In this document: one piece after another, positions 62,351-64,000 of the stretch
Numbering within the stretch: position 1 is the stretch's first letter
Layout: the number at the start of each line of letters is the position of its first letter
From: Tyto alba
Taxonomy: Eukaryota > Chordata > Aves > Strigiformes > Tytonidae
Length of the DNA: 64,000 nt
Reading direction: 5' to 3'
NCBI RefSeq assembly: GCF_018691265.1
Contig: NW_024881313.1
Location: 7,283,501-7,347,500, forward strand
Position numbers and translations under genes: made by a program
Notes under the pieces: model-generated
What the model was told of the DNA's origin: nothing
The model's database searches: none
What the model saw: only the letters and a program-made list of their open reading frames with translations

Positions 62351-64000
62351 CCTCCTTTTCATTTGATAAAACTATAGTCCATATATACATATTAATACAC
62401 AGCACCTGAAGTAATCTTTTCATATCAAATGCCATGTAGTAGCAGCTGGACCTACCTGCTTGCTGCAATGGCATTGTGAACTAAATAATCTCCTTTAATT
62501 GAAAATAAGCATAAATTATTATGCTCTTTTAAAAGAATATGGTGTAAAACTGAAAATTAGTACACTGTAAAATAAAAATGTATGTTCAATTTCACAGCAA
62601 CTTAGTGAAGTACATATACAGATACATGATGCCAGTGCATCCCTTTAATATTTTCAGGGATTATTAACTTTGTTGGGGAAAGTGATTTTAGACAAAAACT
62701 GGGCAGGCAGGGTCTCAACATGCAAACTGATTTTCTGTGCTACAGTTTCTTGAACATTCTTTCAAAATTACCCACTTTTGCTCATTTTCTAATGATAGAA
62801 AGGGCAGATATATGTAAATTACATCTATATATTGTCTGTTCACAGAAAACCATGTCATTATCAACAAAATCTCTGGGACGTCTGTTTTAGCTTGTTTGAT
62901 ATTCCTAGGTTTGTGTGGGAGTGTATGTGAGTTTTTCATTTTGCTATGCTAAAAACCATGTTGTTTATAAAAGGGAAATTTGAAAACTGAAAGCAATGCT
63001 ATAAGATTTAGGTTGTTGCCTCATGTCTAAATCATATTTATTAAACTATCAGTCCACAAAGTACTCTGAATGAATTTCTCTTGGTCTACATGAAGGAACC
63101 AAGGGAATTAAAAATAAACAGAATTCAGCCAGTAAATGTCTTAAAATAATATTGATTTCTTTTACAGTCCAAACCTGTACTGTGGAACACTCTCACCATT
63201 GGAAATCAATGGCAAAATTTTAATTGACTTCAACAGGGCCAGCATATCATCTATGAAATTTAAGGTTGACACTGTACTATATTTTTTAATCCACTGCACT
63301 GTAAACCACAGTTTGAATAGGGATCTACTCTTCTTTTATAAGTAACTGTGATTCCCATTAGCACTAACAGGTGTTATGTACTAAGTGGAAGAGGAACCCC
63401 AATACTCTGTACAATATTAATTAGTGAGACAGCATATATGAGACATTTAGACACAGCATAGTGAGTTTCAGGTTTATATTTCTTAGAATTTACAACATTT
63501 TTAGAATTTTGAAAGGCAAATATTTTATTTTTGAACACAGAAAAATTGAGGAAGTATGATCTTACTTTAGAGAAAAAACCCACAATATTCAATTTATAAC
63601 TTTTTAGATAGATCTATCACCTTGGCTACTGTGTGGGATAATGTCCTGCTTCAGGGAGTGCTGACAAAAGTGTTTAGGTGCCCATCATAGCCACAAGTGA
63701 GTTTTTCATTATTATTAAAGTTAAACCATTAATTCAGCTCCCTAATCTGAACAGATATGCCTTTCACTCTATGCTTTCTGCTTTCAGAGTTTGGGGTCTT
63801 CATTTTCTAGGAGCACTTAAATTCGTGTCTCGCAGTCTTGCTGGATTATGTAGTCTGAATTTATTTAGGCATCAGCCTCCTAGGAGGGAAATTTACTTTG
63901 AGAGCCTTGCTGTTGCAAGAAATGTTTTTTAGCTTGTCTAGTGATTGTCACCTCCTGATAAGTCCCAGAGCAAGAACTTTGAAAACACATTCAGTTGAGT

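Larger units (their letters stand above)
50096..64000. other. Gene-desert segment, no gene recognised
   Basis: Nearly 14 kb of AT-rich DNA with no recognised interspersed repeat and no supported gene. It contains small simple repeats: an AT run and A14 at 53552-53580, an A run at 59203-59221, and A-rich (CAAAA)n at 62318-62350. The scarcity of repeats would fit conserved regulatory DNA on the SP8 side of SP4, but conservation cannot be judged from one sequence. Open frames are all short (130 codons or fewer) and featureless. Confidence 0.5.

Noticed and set aside
13061..64000. SP8 or any other protein-coding gene, tRNA or CRISPR-like array
   Set aside because: No Sp-family zinc-finger frame, tRNA-like cloverleaf or regularly spaced repeat with unique spacers was recognised. 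The tandem repeats present are simple satellites and short duplications.

Overview
This window looks like bird nuclear DNA. It holds many CR1 LINE fragments, most of them 5'-truncated and typical of avian genomes. The one protein gene recognised is the 5' half of SP4, a vertebrate Sp/KLF-family transcription factor. The species cannot be fixed from sequence alone. There are no bacterial, organellar or viral genes.

Layout. SP4 lies on the minus strand. Its start codon is in a 7-nt coding exon 1 (11389-11395), followed by exon 2 (10614-10714) and the large glutamine-rich exon 3 (8480-10037). All splice junctions and phases fit. Together they encode residues 1-555 plus the first base of codon 556, covering the transactivation domains. 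The exons for the three C2H2 zinc fingers are not seen; they must lie left of position 1, so 1-8479 is intron 3. Intron 3 carries one long and one short CR1 fragment. Intron 1 carries an almost perfect palindrome and a long polypurine tract. Positions 11396 to about 13000 form a strong CpG island with GC boxes, CCAAT boxes, a ZNF143-type site and an NRF1 site. It probably drives SP4 and may be bidirectional.

From about 13,000 to 64,000 no convincing protein-coding gene is present. In vertebrates the region upstream of SP4 leads towards SP8 through gene-poor DNA, and this fits such a desert. SP8 itself is not in the window. The desert holds several CR1 copies: a plus-strand copy with internal deletions at 18378-19388, an ancient minus-strand copy at 20535-21730, and 3'-end fragments near 30.5, 38.4 and 50.0 kb. 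It also holds a roughly 500-bp AGAAT/TAGAAA satellite grown beside a CR1 tail, several short tandem duplications, and two isolated CpG-rich patches near 42.8 and 48.0 kb that could be regulatory elements or promoters of unannotated noncoding RNAs.

No new multi-gene system was found. The points most worth checking are the palindrome in SP4 intron 1, a short upstream ORF overlapping the SP4 start, the promoter-like motif cluster about 1.2 kb upstream of the SP4 start, the isolated CpG patch at 47.85-48.31 kb, and the compound satellite.
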